A stretch of DNA of 64,000 bases from UBA6115 sp012514225 (GTDB lineage Bacteria > Bacillota > Clostridia > Christensenellales > Aristaeellaceae). The stretch is taken from NCBI GenBank assembly GCA_036756425.1, contig DAIOLC010000005.1, positions 1-64,000 of the forward strand, given 5' to 3'. Shown here piece after piece: positions 34,439 to 42,662 of this stretch. The notes under the pieces were generated by a model. It had not been told where the DNA came from. It saw only the letters and a program-made list of their open reading frames with translations, and ran no database searches. Position numbers and translations under genes: made by a program. Position 1 is the stretch's first letter. Every line of letters begins with the position of its first letter.

Positions 34439-34576
34439 GCTGTGATTGACAAGCAGCATGTTACAACTGTTCTTGCAAGTTGTATTGTCGAAAGCGGAGA
34501 ATGCCTTCCCCGCAAAAACATCCTTCCTGTGTATCTAAACAGCATCGTGGGCGGAACACCGCCTGCAAAGCCGGAC
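34439..34576 (-). ncRNA. Candidate structured leader or small RNA upstream of rny
   Basis: Between the promoter and the terminator lies about 140 bases of AT-richer sequence with three hairpins on the minus strand: GGCGG-TGTT-CCGCC; GCGGGGA/TCTCCGC; and ACAACT/AGTTGT nested inside GACAA/TTGTC. No open frame with a ribosome site fits. I match no known riboswitch, T-box or 6S RNA. Could be a free sRNA or a regulatory leader of rny. Confidence 0.45.
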
Positions 34577-34582
34577 AGCCGC

Positions 34583-34612
34583 ATTTTAACAAAGGGGCGC
34601 GAAACTTGTCAA
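34583..34612 (-). promoter_or_regulatory. Promoter of the rny leader
   Basis: Minus strand TTGACA, 18-bp spacer, TAAAAT. The predicted start is near 34576, about 230 bases before the rny ATG. Confidence 0.75.
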
Positions 34613-34617
34613 GTTTC
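34601..34617. promoter_or_regulatory. Perfect 17-bp palindrome over the rny -35 box
   Basis: GAAACTTGTCAAGTTTC: two 8-bp arms around a single base, centred on the -35 TTGACA. Well placed for a repressor or activator dimer. Confidence 0.55.
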
Positions 34618-34698
34618 ACAAAAATCCGTGAATTTTCTATGAAGACTCGGCTTCGCGCCGCGCGCGGGAGGCGCTTCCGGAAGTTTGGCGCGGCGTCC

Positions 34699-35706
34699 CT
34701 ACAGCAGCACGACGCCGGCCTCGCGGCAGGCGGCGAGCGTCCCCTCGTCCCAGTAAGAGGACTGCACCTCCCCGATGTGGGCCTTGCCCATCAGCAGCAT
34801 GCACATGCGGCTCTGCCCGATGCCCCCGCCCATGGAGGGGGGAAGCTCGCCCGCGAGCAGCGCGCGGTGGAAGGGCAGTTCCCGCCGGTCGTCGCAGCCG
34901 GAAAGCGCCAGCTGCCGGTCCAGGGATTCGGGGGACACACGCACGCCCATGCTGGACAGCTCCATCGCGCAGCCCAGCAGCTCGTCCCAGAACAGGATGT
35001 CGCCGTTGAGCTCCCAGTCGTCGTAGTCGGGCGCCCGGCCGTCATGCGGTGCGCCGGAGCGCAGGCTGCCCCCGATTTTCAGCAGGCCCACGGTGCGGTA
35101 CTGGCGGGCGACGCGGTCCTCCCGCTGCTTGGGCGTCAGCTCCGGCCAGAGGTCCTCCAGCTCCTGGGTGGTCACGAAGGTCATGTCGTGCTTGAACTTC
35201 ATCGGAAGCCGCGGGTACTTCCACTTGAGCAGGTCGTAGGTGCAGATGATGGCGGTGACGATGTTCTGCATCGCGTGCTTCAGGGTCTCCAGGCTGCGCT
35301 CCTCTTCCCGGATGTGCTTCTCCCAGTCCCACTGGTCCACGTAGACGGAGTGCAGGTTGTCCAGCGTTTCGTCGCGCCGGATGGCGTTCATGTCTGCGTA
35401 CAGGCCCTCGCCCACCGGGAAGTGGTATTGCTTGAGCGCCTGGCGCTTCCACTTGGCCAGGGAGTGCACCACCTGCACCTGTTCGCCCCCGTCCCTGACG
35501 TCGAAGCTGACCGGGCGCTCCACGCCGCTCAGGTTGTCGTTCAGCCCGCTGCCCTGCGTCACGAACAGCGGCGCGGACACGCGCTTGAGGTTGAGCGCCT
35601 TGGCCAGGAAGCCGGAAAAGGTATCCTTGACCAGCGCGATGGCCTCCTGGGTTTCATATAGGTTCAGCAGGGGGGCGTAGCCTTTGGGGATGCGCAGCCT
35701 GTCCAT
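34699..35706 (-). CDS. asnA: Aspartate-ammonia ligase (AsnA-type asparagine synthetase)
   Basis: Makes asparagine from aspartate, ammonia and ATP; a 335-residue relative of class II tRNA synthetases. Landmarks: SAPLFVTQGSGLNDNLSGVERPVSFD, HSLAKWKRQAL, GEGLYADMNAIRRDE, VYVDQWDWEKHI, and near the end GGGIGQSRMCMLLMGKAHIGEVQSS. ATG 35706 is preceded by CGGAGGCACG. It has its own promoter. Full length and intact. Confidence 0.96.
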   Translation of the reverse strand: MDRLRIPKGYAPLLNLYETQEAIALVKDTFSGFLAKALNLKRVSAPLFVTQGSGLNDNLSGVERPVSFDVRDGGEQVQVVHSLAKWKRQALKQYHFPVGEGLYADMNAIRRDETLDNLHSVYVDQWDWEKHIREEERSLETLKHAMQNIVTAIICTYDLLKWKYPRLPMKFKHDMTFVTTQELEDLWPELTPKQREDRVARQYRTVGLLKIGGSLRSGAPHDGRAPDYDDWELNGDILFWDELLGCAMELSSMGVRVSPESLDRQLALSGCDDRRELPFHRALLAGELPPSMGGGIGQSRMCMLLMGKAHIGEVQSSYWDEGTLAACREAGVVLL

Positions 35707-35733
35707 TCGTGCCTCCGGTGGGTTGATGGGCTT

Positions 35734-35763
35734 AGTCTAGGGGCGCGGACGCCCGGCTGTCAA
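35734..35763 (-). promoter_or_regulatory. Promoter of asnA
   Basis: Minus strand TTGACA, 18-bp spacer, TAGACT, 28 bases before the start. Confidence 0.75.
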
Positions 35764-35806
35764 AGGGGCGGCGGTCTTTTCAGTGTCCTTGCGGACGGAA
35801 TGGAAA

Positions 35807-35836
35807 GGCGGGAAAGGATTTCTGCCCTTCCCCGCC
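35807..35836 (-). terminator. Terminator of the DUF438 gene
   Basis: 11-bp stem GGCGGGGAAGG/CCTTTCCCGCC with one G-U pair; minus tail TTTCC. Confidence 0.65.
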
Positions 35837-35868
35837 GGACGTCGCCCTGAAGATGATTCAATGACAGG

Positions 35869-37062
35869 CTATTCCGCGTCCATCAGCCGCTTTTCCCCGG
35901 TGATGGCCTTCAAGGGCGCGATGTTCTGGGTGGTCTCCAGCACGCCCAGGTACTCGCCCTGTTCACCGCGCACCGCGAAATAGCGGATGTGGATGAGCTG
36001 CTCGCCCATCTGGATCCAAAAGTCCTCGTGGTCCTTCCTGCCGGACTTGAAGTCGCTCACGATGCTTTCCACGATGTGCACGCTGGCAGGCGGATGGCAG
36101 TTGGACACGTTGCGGCCCAGCACCGACACGGTGCGGGGGAAGGCGCGCTCCTTCCCCTGGGAGAAGAAGCGGACGCGGTCGTCCTTGTCCACGAAGGTCA
36201 TGTCCAGCGGCAGGGTGTTGAGCACGGCGGCCAGTTCCGCCGGCTGGAAGTCGCCCGTGGGCAGTCGCACCGCGCCTTCCGCCGCCGCGTCCTCCGGCCG
36301 GCTTGCGCCCCGCGCGGCGTCGCCGGTCCCCCGGAAGGGCGGGGGCGCCTCCGTCAGGAAAAAGCCGAATTCCGCGCTGTCCCGCGCGATTTGCCGCCAC
36401 TCGTCCTCGTGCAGTTTCTCCAGCAGGATGGGCAGCAGAATGTTCTCCTCCTTGAAGGCCATGTCCTCCGTCCGCACCAGGGCTTTCTCCAGCTCCGCTG
36501 TCTCCCCGCGTTCCAAATCCAGCAGGGCGGCCTTGATTTCGCCGCGGATTTCGTCGTCCACCCCCCACATCACCTTGGGCGGCGCGGTGACGCCGTACTT
36601 CTCCATATAGGGGAAGAACAGGTTTTCCTTGATTTTGTAATGGCTGTCGATGCCGGGGAGCAGGCTGGCCTTTTCCCGCAGCCCGCGGGCTGCCTCCAGG
36701 CCGCCCTGGCCGATAAGGCCGCGGATTTCCGAGATCAGCGCGCGCAGGGCGGCGTTGGCCGCCTTCAACGTATGGGCGGGATGCCCGGGCTCGTCCGCGC
36801 CCTGGGGCCCCCCGGCCGGCGCGACGCCCCCCTCCCCGAAAATGGAGGCGTGCACGTCGCAAAGACGCTGCACCTCCTCCACCTGCATGCCCTCGTTGAT
36901 CAGCGCCTGCTCCGCTTCTGAGATTTCCTCCGCGGACACCTGGCCGAAGGTCTTTGCGAACTCCTCTTTGACCTGCTCCACCGTCTGTCCGCGGTGCAGC
37001 TTCCCGATGATTTCCTTCAGTTTGTTCTTCCGGTATTCCCGGTTGTTGATTTCTGCGCTCAT
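35869..37062 (-). CDS. DUF438 - hemerythrin-like - PAS domain protein
   Basis: A 397-residue cytoplasmic sensor-like protein. Residues about 1-75 match DUF438 (LKEIIGKLHRGQTVEQVKEEFA, CDVHASIF). Residues about 85-230 form a hemerythrin-like helix bundle with GIDSHYKIKENLFFPYMEKYG and EENILLPILLEKLHEDEW, which carry the His/Glu iron ligands. Residues about 265-385 are a PAS domain with MTFVDKDDRVRFFSQGK, GRNVSNCHPPASVHIVE and VLETTQNIA. Such proteins may sense oxygen, NO or redox state. ATG 37062 follows CAGGAGGGCGCC. There is no output domain, so it probably acts through a partner. Confidence 0.9.
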   Translation of the reverse strand: MSAEINNREYRKNKLKEIIGKLHRGQTVEQVKEEFAKTFGQVSAEEISEAEQALINEGMQVEEVQRLCDVHASIFGEGGVAPAGGPQGADEPGHPAHTLKAANAALRALISEIRGLIGQGGLEAARGLREKASLLPGIDSHYKIKENLFFPYMEKYGVTAPPKVMWGVDDEIRGEIKAALLDLERGETAELEKALVRTEDMAFKEENILLPILLEKLHEDEWRQIARDSAEFGFFLTEAPPPFRGTGDAARGASRPEDAAAEGAVRLPTGDFQPAELAAVLNTLPLDMTFVDKDDRVRFFSQGKERAFPRTVSVLGRNVSNCHPPASVHIVESIVSDFKSGRKDHEDFWIQMGEQLIHIRYFAVRGEQGEYLGVLETTQNIAPLKAITGEKRLMDAE

Positions 37063-37108
37063 GGCGCCCTCCTGTCCTGTCGTATTCGGTACTTTCTATC
37101 GCATCCCC

Positions 37109-37114
37109 ATTATA
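37109..37114 (-). promoter_or_regulatory. -10 box of the DUF438 gene
   Basis: A perfect TATAAT on the minus strand 47 bases before the start codon; the -35 region is weak. Confidence 0.45.
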
Positions 37115-37308
37115 CCCCCGGACGCGGGGAGCCCTGTTTCTGACATTCTTGTGGGCCGGTTTGGGCGTGCCAAACCGCCCTATAGGGGGCTGTCTGAAAA
37201 GTGCCGTTCTCGCCCCTGCCCGGAGAGCCCGGGTTGCGCGGCGCCCGGCGGGGTACACTCCCGGCAGGCGCGCCGCGCCTGAATGAAAACGACGGAGCTG
37301 CCTGACCC

Positions 37309-38478
37309 GTGGAAACGCAGAAGTACAAGGACCTCCCCCGGCCGGAAAAACGCGCGCGGCTGCTGGAAATCACGCGGGTCTTCCTGCGCCTGGGCGTGGT
37401 GGCCTTCGGCGGCCCCGCCGCGCACACGGCGATGATGGAAGAGGAAATCGTCAGCCGGCGCCGGTGGCTGAGCCGGGAGAAATTCCTGGACCTGATGGGC
37501 GCTACCCACCTGATTCCCGGCCCCAACTCGACGGAACTGGCCATCCACCTGGGCTATTCCCGCGGTGGGCTGTGGGGGCTGCTGCTGGCGGGCGCCTGCT
37601 TCATCCTGCCCGCCATGGCGATCGTGCTGGCCTTCGCCGCGCTCTACGTCCGCCACGGGCAGGTGTCCGAGGTGGAGGGCGTGCTGTACGGCATCAAGCC
37701 CGTCATCATCGCCGTGGTGCTGCAGGCGCTGCTGCGCCTGGGCAAATCGGTCATCCGCGGCTGGCTGCCCGCCCTGTTGGCCGCCGGGTCCGCCGCGCTG
37801 TACTTCCTGGGCGTGCCGGAGGTGCCCCTGCTGCTGGGCGCGGGGGCCGTCAGCATGCTGGTCAAAAACTGGAAGCGCGTCCGGGACCGGCTGTTCGCCC
37901 TGCCGCTCTTCCCGCTGGCCGTCCTGCAGCCCCTGCCGGAACAGGCACGGCATTTGCCGGCTTCCGGGCTGTTTTTCACCTTCCTGAAAATCGGCTCCGT
38001 CCTCTACGGCAGCGGCTACGTGCTACTGGCCTTCCTGGAAAGCGAGTTCGTCGCCCGCCAGGGTGTGCTGACCGGCAAACAGCTGCTGGACGCCGTCGCG
38101 GTGGGGCAGTTCACCCCCGGCCCGGTGTTCACCACCGCCACCTTCGTCGGCTACCTGCTGGGCGGGTTCCCCGGCGCCTTTTCCGCCACTGCCGGCATCT
38201 TCCTGCCCAGTTTCCTGCTGGTCTTCCTCCTGAACCCCCTGATTCCGCGGATGCGCGCCTCCCTCTGGTTCGGCGCGGCCCTGGACGGGGTCAACGCCGC
38301 CTCCCTGGCGCTGATGGCCGCGGTCAGCTTCAAGCTGGCCCTGGCGTCCCTCGTCGACCCGCTGACCGCCGTCCTGTTCGCCGCCGCCCTCCTCGTGCTG
38401 ATGCGGACCAAAATCAGCTCCTTCTGGCTCATCCTGCTGGGTGGGCTGGCGGGGTTTGTCGCGAAAAGCGTGCTATAG
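37309..38478 (+). CDS. chrA: Chromate transporter (CHR family, two-domain form)
   Basis: A 389-residue membrane protein with two homologous halves. The first has RVFLRLGVVAFGGPAAHTAMMEEE and LMGATHLIPGPNSTELAIHLG; the second has FFTFLKIGSVLYGSGYVLLAFLESEFV and DAVAVGQFTPGPVFTTATFVGYL. These FGGP/PGPN and GSGY/TPGP pairs define the long CHR type, associated with chromate or sulfate transport. The start is GTG 37309 with a distant GGAG; the first residues are hydrophilic. It stands alone. Confidence 0.92.
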   Translation: METQKYKDLPRPEKRARLLEITRVFLRLGVVAFGGPAAHTAMMEEEIVSRRRWLSREKFLDLMGATHLIPGPNSTELAIHLGYSRGGLWGLLLAGACFILPAMAIVLAFAALYVRHGQVSEVEGVLYGIKPVIIAVVLQALLRLGKSVIRGWLPALLAAGSAALYFLGVPEVPLLLGAGAVSMLVKNWKRVRDRLFALPLFPLAVLQPLPEQARHLPASGLFFTFLKIGSVLYGSGYVLLAFLESEFVARQGVLTGKQLLDAVAVGQFTPGPVFTTATFVGYLLGGFPGAFSATAGIFLPSFLLVFLLNPLIPRMRASLWFGAALDGVNAASLALMAAVSFKLALASLVDPLTAVLFAAALLVLMRTKISSFWLILLGGLAGFVAKSVL

Positions 38479-38529
38479 TCCATAGGGATGTGCGTTTTAG
38501 GGGTCTACCCAGAGATTCCATAAAAAAGA

Positions 38530-38584
38530 TGGGGTTGAGGGGCTGAAAGCCCCTCATGGGGCGCGGGGCAAAGCCCCGCCGTCC
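38530..38584. repeat. REP-like two-hairpin element, copy B
   Basis: ATGGGGTTGAGGGGCTGAAA, closing arm AGCCCCTCA, then GGGGCGCGGGGC-AAA-GCCCCGCC and a C-run. Same plan as copy A at 31.8 kb in the other orientation. It lies between chrA and azlC and may also slow transcription. Confidence 0.55.
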
Positions 38585-38685
38585 CCCCGTTTCTCCACCG
38601 GCCATTTTGTTCTTTTCGTGTCCCCCGGCGCCCGTCCGCGCTCCCGCGTGCTATACTGCGCCATCATGGCTCCGGGGGTGTTTTT

Positions 38686-39384
38686 TTGTTTCTGCGCGCG
38701 CTGAAGGCGGCCTTTCCCAGGACCCTGCCGGTGCTGGCGGGCTACCTGTTTTTGGGGCTGGGCTTCGGCGTGCTGCTGTCCCGCGCGGGGTACGGCGCGG
38801 GATGGGCGCTTTTGATGAGCGCGGGGATTTTCGCCGGCGCGATGCAGTACGTCGCGGTGGACCTTTTCCTCGCCGGCGCGGGGGTGCTGGAGTGCGCGAT
38901 GATGACGCTGGCGGTCAACGCGCGCCATTTGTTCTACGGTCTTTCCATGGCAGGCTGGTACGCGGACAGCGGGAAGATGAAGCCGTACCTGGCCTTCTCG
39001 CTGACGGACGAGACCTTCGCGCTGCTGAGCCTGACGGAGGCGCCGGAGAGCGTGCCGGAGCGGTGGTATTACCTGTGCGTCTCCGCGCTCAACCACCTGT
39101 ACTGGATTGCGGGCAGCTTGCTGGGCGCCTTGCTGGGCTTGCTCCCCTTCGACCTTTTGGGCATCGAGTTTTCGATGCCGGCGCTGTTCGTGGTGATGCT
39201 GGTGGAGCAGTGGCGCAGGAAGCGTGCGCGGCTGCCGGTGCTCATCGGCCTGGCCTGTGCGCTGGGCTGCCTTTTTCTGCTGGGGCCGGAGCGCTTCACC
39301 GTGCCCGCGATGCTGCTGGTCACGGGCGTGCTATTTCTGTTCCGGCCGCGCCTGGACAAAACGGAGGGGAGGTCTAGGGCGTGA
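38686..39384 (+). CDS. azlC: AzlC family branched-chain amino acid exporter subunit
   Basis: Large subunit of the AzlCD exporter; 232 residues, about six or seven helices. Motifs: FPRTLPVLAGYLFLGLGFGVLL, SAGIFAGAMQYVAVDLFL, TLAVNARHLFYGLSM and LTDETFALLS. The start TTG 38686 has GGGGGTG 7 bases upstream, and TATACT at about 38652 may be its -10. Its stop overlaps the azlD start. The pair exports leucine, isoleucine and valine or analogues in Bacillus. Confidence 0.93.
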   Translation: MFLRALKAAFPRTLPVLAGYLFLGLGFGVLLSRAGYGAGWALLMSAGIFAGAMQYVAVDLFLAGAGVLECAMMTLAVNARHLFYGLSMAGWYADSGKMKPYLAFSLTDETFALLSLTEAPESVPERWYYLCVSALNHLYWIAGSLLGALLGLLPFDLLGIEFSMPALFVVMLVEQWRRKRARLPVLIGLACALGCLFLLGPERFTVPAMLLVTGVLFLFRPRLDKTEGRSRA

Positions 39385-39698
39385 GCATCCTGCCGGCTGT
39401 CCTGGTCATCGCGCTGGTCACCGCCGCGCTGCGGCTGCTGCCGGTGATGCTGCTGGGCAAGGGCGGCAAGCCCTTGCCCCCTGCCGCGGCTTTCCTGAGC
39501 CGTGCCATGCCCCCGGCCATCATCGGGCTGCTGGTCGTGTATGCCCTGCGGGGAACCGATCTGTCCGCCCCGCCGCACGGGCTGCCGGAAGCGGCGGGCG
39601 TCTGCGCGGCTGCCCTCCTGCAGTACTGGAAAAAGAACACGCTGCTGAGCGTGTTCGCCGCCACCGCCTGCTATATGGCGCTCATCCGCCTGCTGTAA
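39381..39698 (+). CDS. azlD: AzlD family transporter subunit
   Basis: Small partner of AzlC, 105 residues with four hydrophobic segments: ILPAVLVIALVTAALRLLPVMLL, SRAMPPAIIGLLVVYALRGTDL, AAGVCAAALLQYWKKNTLLSVF and an end ATACYMALIRLL. GTG 39381 overlaps the azlC stop (GTGA) with GGGGAGG 9 bases upstream. Confidence 0.92.
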   Translation: MSILPAVLVIALVTAALRLLPVMLLGKGGKPLPPAAAFLSRAMPPAIIGLLVVYALRGTDLSAPPHGLPEAAGVCAAALLQYWKKNTLLSVFAATACYMALIRLL

Positions 39699-39722
39699 CC
39701 GCCGTTTGGCGCGGCATCAGCA

Positions 39723-39751
39723 AACCCGGCGTCCTGTCGCGGCGCCGGGTT
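39723..39751. terminator. Hairpin between convergent azlD and sdaAA
   Basis: AACCCGGCG/CGCCGGGTT stem with an 11-base loop. No T-run on either strand, so termination is uncertain. Confidence 0.45.
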
Positions 39752-39827
39752 GATGAACCAAGATTCTTATCATTCCGGAATCCGGGTGGGAGTCCGCGAC
39801 GGCCCTTCTTCGCTTCCGGGCCGGACT

Positions 39828-40730
39828 TCAGCCCGCGGCATCCCCTTCCGTGTCCTCCGCGCCCTTTTCCCACAGCCGCTTTTTCCATTCCCGCCCGGTC
39901 GGCGTCGCCGCCAGGCCGCCCTGGGCGGTCTCCCGCAGGGCGAGGGGCATGCCCAGGCCGACCTGGTAGAGGGCGAGGACGACCTCGTCCCAGGGCACGT
40001 AGCTTTCCACGCCTGACAGCGCCATCTCCGCCGCGGCCAGCGCGTTGGCGGCGCCGGCGGCGTTGCGCTTGACGCAGGGCACCTCCACCAGCCCGGCCAA
40101 CGGGTCGCAGACCAGGCCCAGCATGTTTTTAAGCGCCATCGCCATCGCGTGGGCGGATTGCGAGGCGCTGCCGCCGGCCAATTGCACCAGCGCGGCCGCG
40201 GCCATGCCGCTGGCGCTGCCGACCTCCGCCTGGCACCCGCCCGCGGCGCCGGAAATCATGGCGTTGTTGGCGATGACCAGGCCGAAGGCCCCGGCGCAGA
40301 AGAGCGCCATCACGGCTTCCTCATCGCTTTTGCCCAGCTTTTCCTGGGCGGCCAGCAGGACGCCCGGCAGCACGCCGCCGGAGCCCGCGGTCGGGGAGGC
40401 GCAGATGACGCCCATGGCGGCGTTGACCTCGTTGGTAGACAAGGCGTAGGTGATGGCCTTCAAAAAGGTGCCGTCCGTCAGCCCCCGGCCGGACAGGCGG
40501 TATTCCTCCATCTTCCGGGCGTTGCCCCCGGTCATGCCCGAGTGGGAGTACAGCCCGGTCAGCCCCCTGTTCGCCGCTTCGCGCATGACGGCGTATTGCC
40601 GCGCCATGCCGGCATAGACCGCCTCCCGGCTGCGCCCGCCTTCGGCGGCTTCCCGCCGCAGCATCAGCTCACCCAGGGAAACCCCCGCCTCTTCCGCGGC
40701 GGCGACCAGTTCCCGGACGCTTCCAAACAT
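39828..40730 (-). CDS. sdaAA: L-serine dehydratase, iron-sulfur, alpha subunit
   Basis: Catalytic subunit that converts serine to pyruvate and ammonia with an oxygen-labile [4Fe-4S] cluster; 300 residues. Motifs: SHSGMTGGNARKM, NAAMGVICASPTAGSGGVLPG, GAAGGCQAEVGSASGMAAAAL, LGLVCDPLAGLVEVPCVKRNA. The three cluster Cys (in GGCQAE, LVCDPL, VPCVKR) are present. The beta-subunit gene lies 9 bases upstream. It indicates an anaerobe that degrades amino acids. Confidence 0.96.
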   Translation of the reverse strand: MFGSVRELVAAAEEAGVSLGELMLRREAAEGGRSREAVYAGMARQYAVMREAANRGLTGLYSHSGMTGGNARKMEEYRLSGRGLTDGTFLKAITYALSTNEVNAAMGVICASPTAGSGGVLPGVLLAAQEKLGKSDEEAVMALFCAGAFGLVIANNAMISGAAGGCQAEVGSASGMAAAALVQLAGGSASQSAHAMAMALKNMLGLVCDPLAGLVEVPCVKRNAAGAANALAAAEMALSGVESYVPWDEVVLALYQVGLGMPLALRETAQGGLAATPTGREWKKRLWEKGAEDTEGDAAG

Positions 40731-40739
40731 CCCGTCCTC

Positions 40740-41402
40740 CTATACGTCCAGCCGGACGATGCTGTGAATATGGCGCTGCGCCAGGATGAGTTGCGTGACG
40801 TCCTCCGGCACCGCCTGGTCGGTTTCGATGACCATCAGCGCCTCGCGCCCCCGCTCGGTGCGGGAGACCTCCATGCGGCTGATGTTGATGTTGGCCTGGG
40901 CCAGCATGCGCGTGGCGGACGCGATGGTGCCCGCCGCGTCCTCGTGGAAAATCAGCAGCGCCGGCGCGTCGCCGCTCAGGTGCAGTTCAAAGCCGTCCAC
41001 CCGGGTCACCTGCACCAGGCCGCCCCCCAGGGAAACGCCCAGCACGCTGATGCGGTGCTCCCCGGAGACGAGGTCCACCCGCGCGGTGTTGGGGTGGGCG
41101 GGCACGGCGGCCTGCAGGTGGAAGGCGTAGGCCAGCCCGCGCTGGCGGGCGATGTCGAAGGCCCGCGGGATGCGCGGGTCGTCCGTCCCCATGCCCAGCA
41201 CGCCCGCCAGGATGGCGACGTCCGTCGCGTGGCCCCGGTAGGTGTGGGCGAAGGAACCGAAAAAGTGGATGTCCGCCCGCTCCGGCTCCCGGCCGAACAG
41301 CTGGCGGGCCAATTGCCCGATGCGCACCGCGCCCGCGGTGTGCGAGCTGGAGGGCCCCACCATCACCGGGCCGATGATGTCAAACACGCTGCGGTACTTC
41401 AA
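40740..41402 (-). CDS. sdaAB: L-serine dehydratase, iron-sulfur, beta subunit
   Basis: Beta subunit of 220 residues: SVFDIIGPVMVGPSSSHTAGAVRIG at the start, GSFAHTYRGHATDVAILAGVLG, HPNTARVDL, and a C-terminal ACT domain (LIFHEDAAGTIASATRMLAQANINISRMEVSR). The TTG 41402 start follows CAGGAGCAAGGG. It precedes sdaAA in a two-gene operon, downstream of pfkA and its terminator. Confidence 0.95.
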   Translation of the reverse strand: MKYRSVFDIIGPVMVGPSSSHTAGAVRIGQLARQLFGREPERADIHFFGSFAHTYRGHATDVAILAGVLGMGTDDPRIPRAFDIARQRGLAYAFHLQAAVPAHPNTARVDLVSGEHRISVLGVSLGGGLVQVTRVDGFELHLSGDAPALLIFHEDAAGTIASATRMLAQANINISRMEVSRTERGREALMVIETDQAVPEDVTQLILAQRHIHSIVRLDV

Positions 41403-41495
41403 TCCCTTGCTCCTGCAATGTTATTTCCCGATCCAGTATGCGCGGTTCCCCGGGGCTTGTCCAGCCGTCCGGTATGCACACAGCCCCATTAAGAA

Positions 41496-41514
41496 GCCCG
41501 GCGCAGGGCCGGGC
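41496..41514 (-). terminator. Terminator of pfkA
   Basis: GCCCGG/CCGGGC stem, 7-base loop, minus tail TTCTTAATG. Confidence 0.65.
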
Positions 41515-41535
41515 GGAGGGGAGGCTCATGGTGTT

Positions 41536-42609
41536 TCAGTCCCCGAAGGAGATGTTCATGCTGCGCGCGGTGCGGACGATCTGGTCGTCCGGGTCCACGG
41601 GCTTGGGCACGCCGGCGATGTCCTCCAGCTTGTTTTCGCTGATTTCATTGCCCTTCAGGGCGACGGTCAGGCCGTAGCGCCCTTCCTTGATCAGATGGGC
41701 GGCGTGCACGCCGAACCGGGTGGACAGCACGCGGTCGTAGGCGGACGGGCTGCCGCCGCGCTGCATGTGTCCGGGGATGACGGTGCGGCACTCCACGCCG
41801 GTCATCTGCTCCAGCTGGGCGGCGACGCGCTGGGAGATGTTTTTGTACTCGCTCTGCGCGCGGGCGGCCTCGCGGTCTTTTCGTTTCATCGCGGCTTCCT
41901 CCCGGCTCATCGCGCCTTCGGCGACGGCGAGGATGGTGAAGTTCTTGTCGAGCCGCGCGCGCTCCTCGATGACCTTGGCGACGTTCTCGATGTCATAAGG
42001 GATTTCGGGCAGCAGGATGACGTCCGCGCCGCCGGCGATACCGGAGTAGAGCGTCAGCCAGCCGGCCTTGTTGCCCATGATTTCGATGACCATGCAGCGG
42101 TTGTGGCTGGCGGCGGTGGTGTGGATGCGGTCGATGACGTCCGTCGCGATGCCCACGGCGGTATGGAAGCCGAAGGTGAAGTCGGTGCCGTAGATGTCGT
42201 TGTCGATGGTCTTGGGCAGGCCGATGACGTTGAGGCCTTCCTTGGACAGCATGTTGGCGGTCTTGTGGGTGCCGTTGCCGCCCAGGGCGACCAGGCAGTC
42301 CAGCCGCATGGCGCGGTAGTTCATCTTCATCGCGTGGACTTTGTCCACGTTGTCCTCCTCCACCACCCGCATGTTGCGGAAGGGGGTGCGGCTGGTGCCC
42401 AGGATGGTGCCGCCCATGGTGAGGATGCCAGAAAACTGGGACTGCTGCATGACCTGGTAGTCCCCGTCGATGAGGCCGCGGTAGCCCGCCCGGATGCCGA
42501 TGATTTCGACGTCCAGGGTCTGGTAGGCCGCCCGGGCGACGCCGCGGATGGCCGCGTTGAGGCCGGGGCAGTCGCCGCCGCTGGTGAGGATGCCGATTCT
42601 GTAGCTCAT
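41536..42609 (-). CDS. pfkA: 6-phosphofructokinase
   Basis: Phosphorylates fructose 6-phosphate in glycolysis; 357 residues, a bit longer than E. coli PfkA. Motifs: ILTSGGDCPGLNAAIRG, GGTILGTSRT, PKTIDNDIYGTD, MGNKAGWLT and GHMQRGGSPSA. The nucleotide region reads GGNGT (110-114): Asn112 replaces the usual Asp103, Gly113 equals Gly104 (ATP type), and Lys133 in PKTIDND equals position 124, Lys in many PPi and mixed-type enzymes. The phosphoryl donor is therefore uncertain. It is followed by a terminator, with the HerA-like gene upstream. Confidence 0.94.
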   Translation of the reverse strand: MSYRIGILTSGGDCPGLNAAIRGVARAAYQTLDVEIIGIRAGYRGLIDGDYQVMQQSQFSGILTMGGTILGTSRTPFRNMRVVEEDNVDKVHAMKMNYRAMRLDCLVALGGNGTHKTANMLSKEGLNVIGLPKTIDNDIYGTDFTFGFHTAVGIATDVIDRIHTTAASHNRCMVIEIMGNKAGWLTLYSGIAGGADVILLPEIPYDIENVAKVIEERARLDKNFTILAVAEGAMSREEAAMKRKDREAARAQSEYKNISQRVAAQLEQMTGVECRTVIPGHMQRGGSPSAYDRVLSTRFGVHAAHLIKEGRYGLTVALKGNEISENKLEDIAGVPKPVDPDDQIVRTARSMNISFGD

Positions 42610-42632
42610 GAGGACCCTCCGCTCAGAGGAAA

Positions 42633-42657
42633 GGGGGGCGGCGGACCGCCGCCCCCC
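42633..42657 (-). terminator. Terminator of the HerA-like gene
   Basis: 10-bp GGGGGGCGGC/GCCGCCCCCC stem with 5-base loop; minus tail TTTCCTC. Confidence 0.7.
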
Positions 42658-42662
42658 GGGGC

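Larger units (their letters stand above)
34348..34698. other. Intergenic region between rny and asnA
   Basis: It contains the rny ribosome site, leader, terminator and promoter given separately. The asnA-proximal part (34618-34698) has GC-rich complementary arms (GCCGCGC/GCGCGGC) that may end asnA transcripts, but without a T-run. Confidence 0.5.

Noticed and set aside
34439..34576. 6S RNA or a known riboswitch upstream of rny
   Set aside because: No long open-bubble hairpin of 6S type and no conserved riboswitch core that I recognise.
34348..34584. N-terminal extension of RNase Y
   Set aside because: The sequence crosses the leader terminator and starts at the -10 box; RNase Y normally starts at the membrane helix, which is at ATG 34347.
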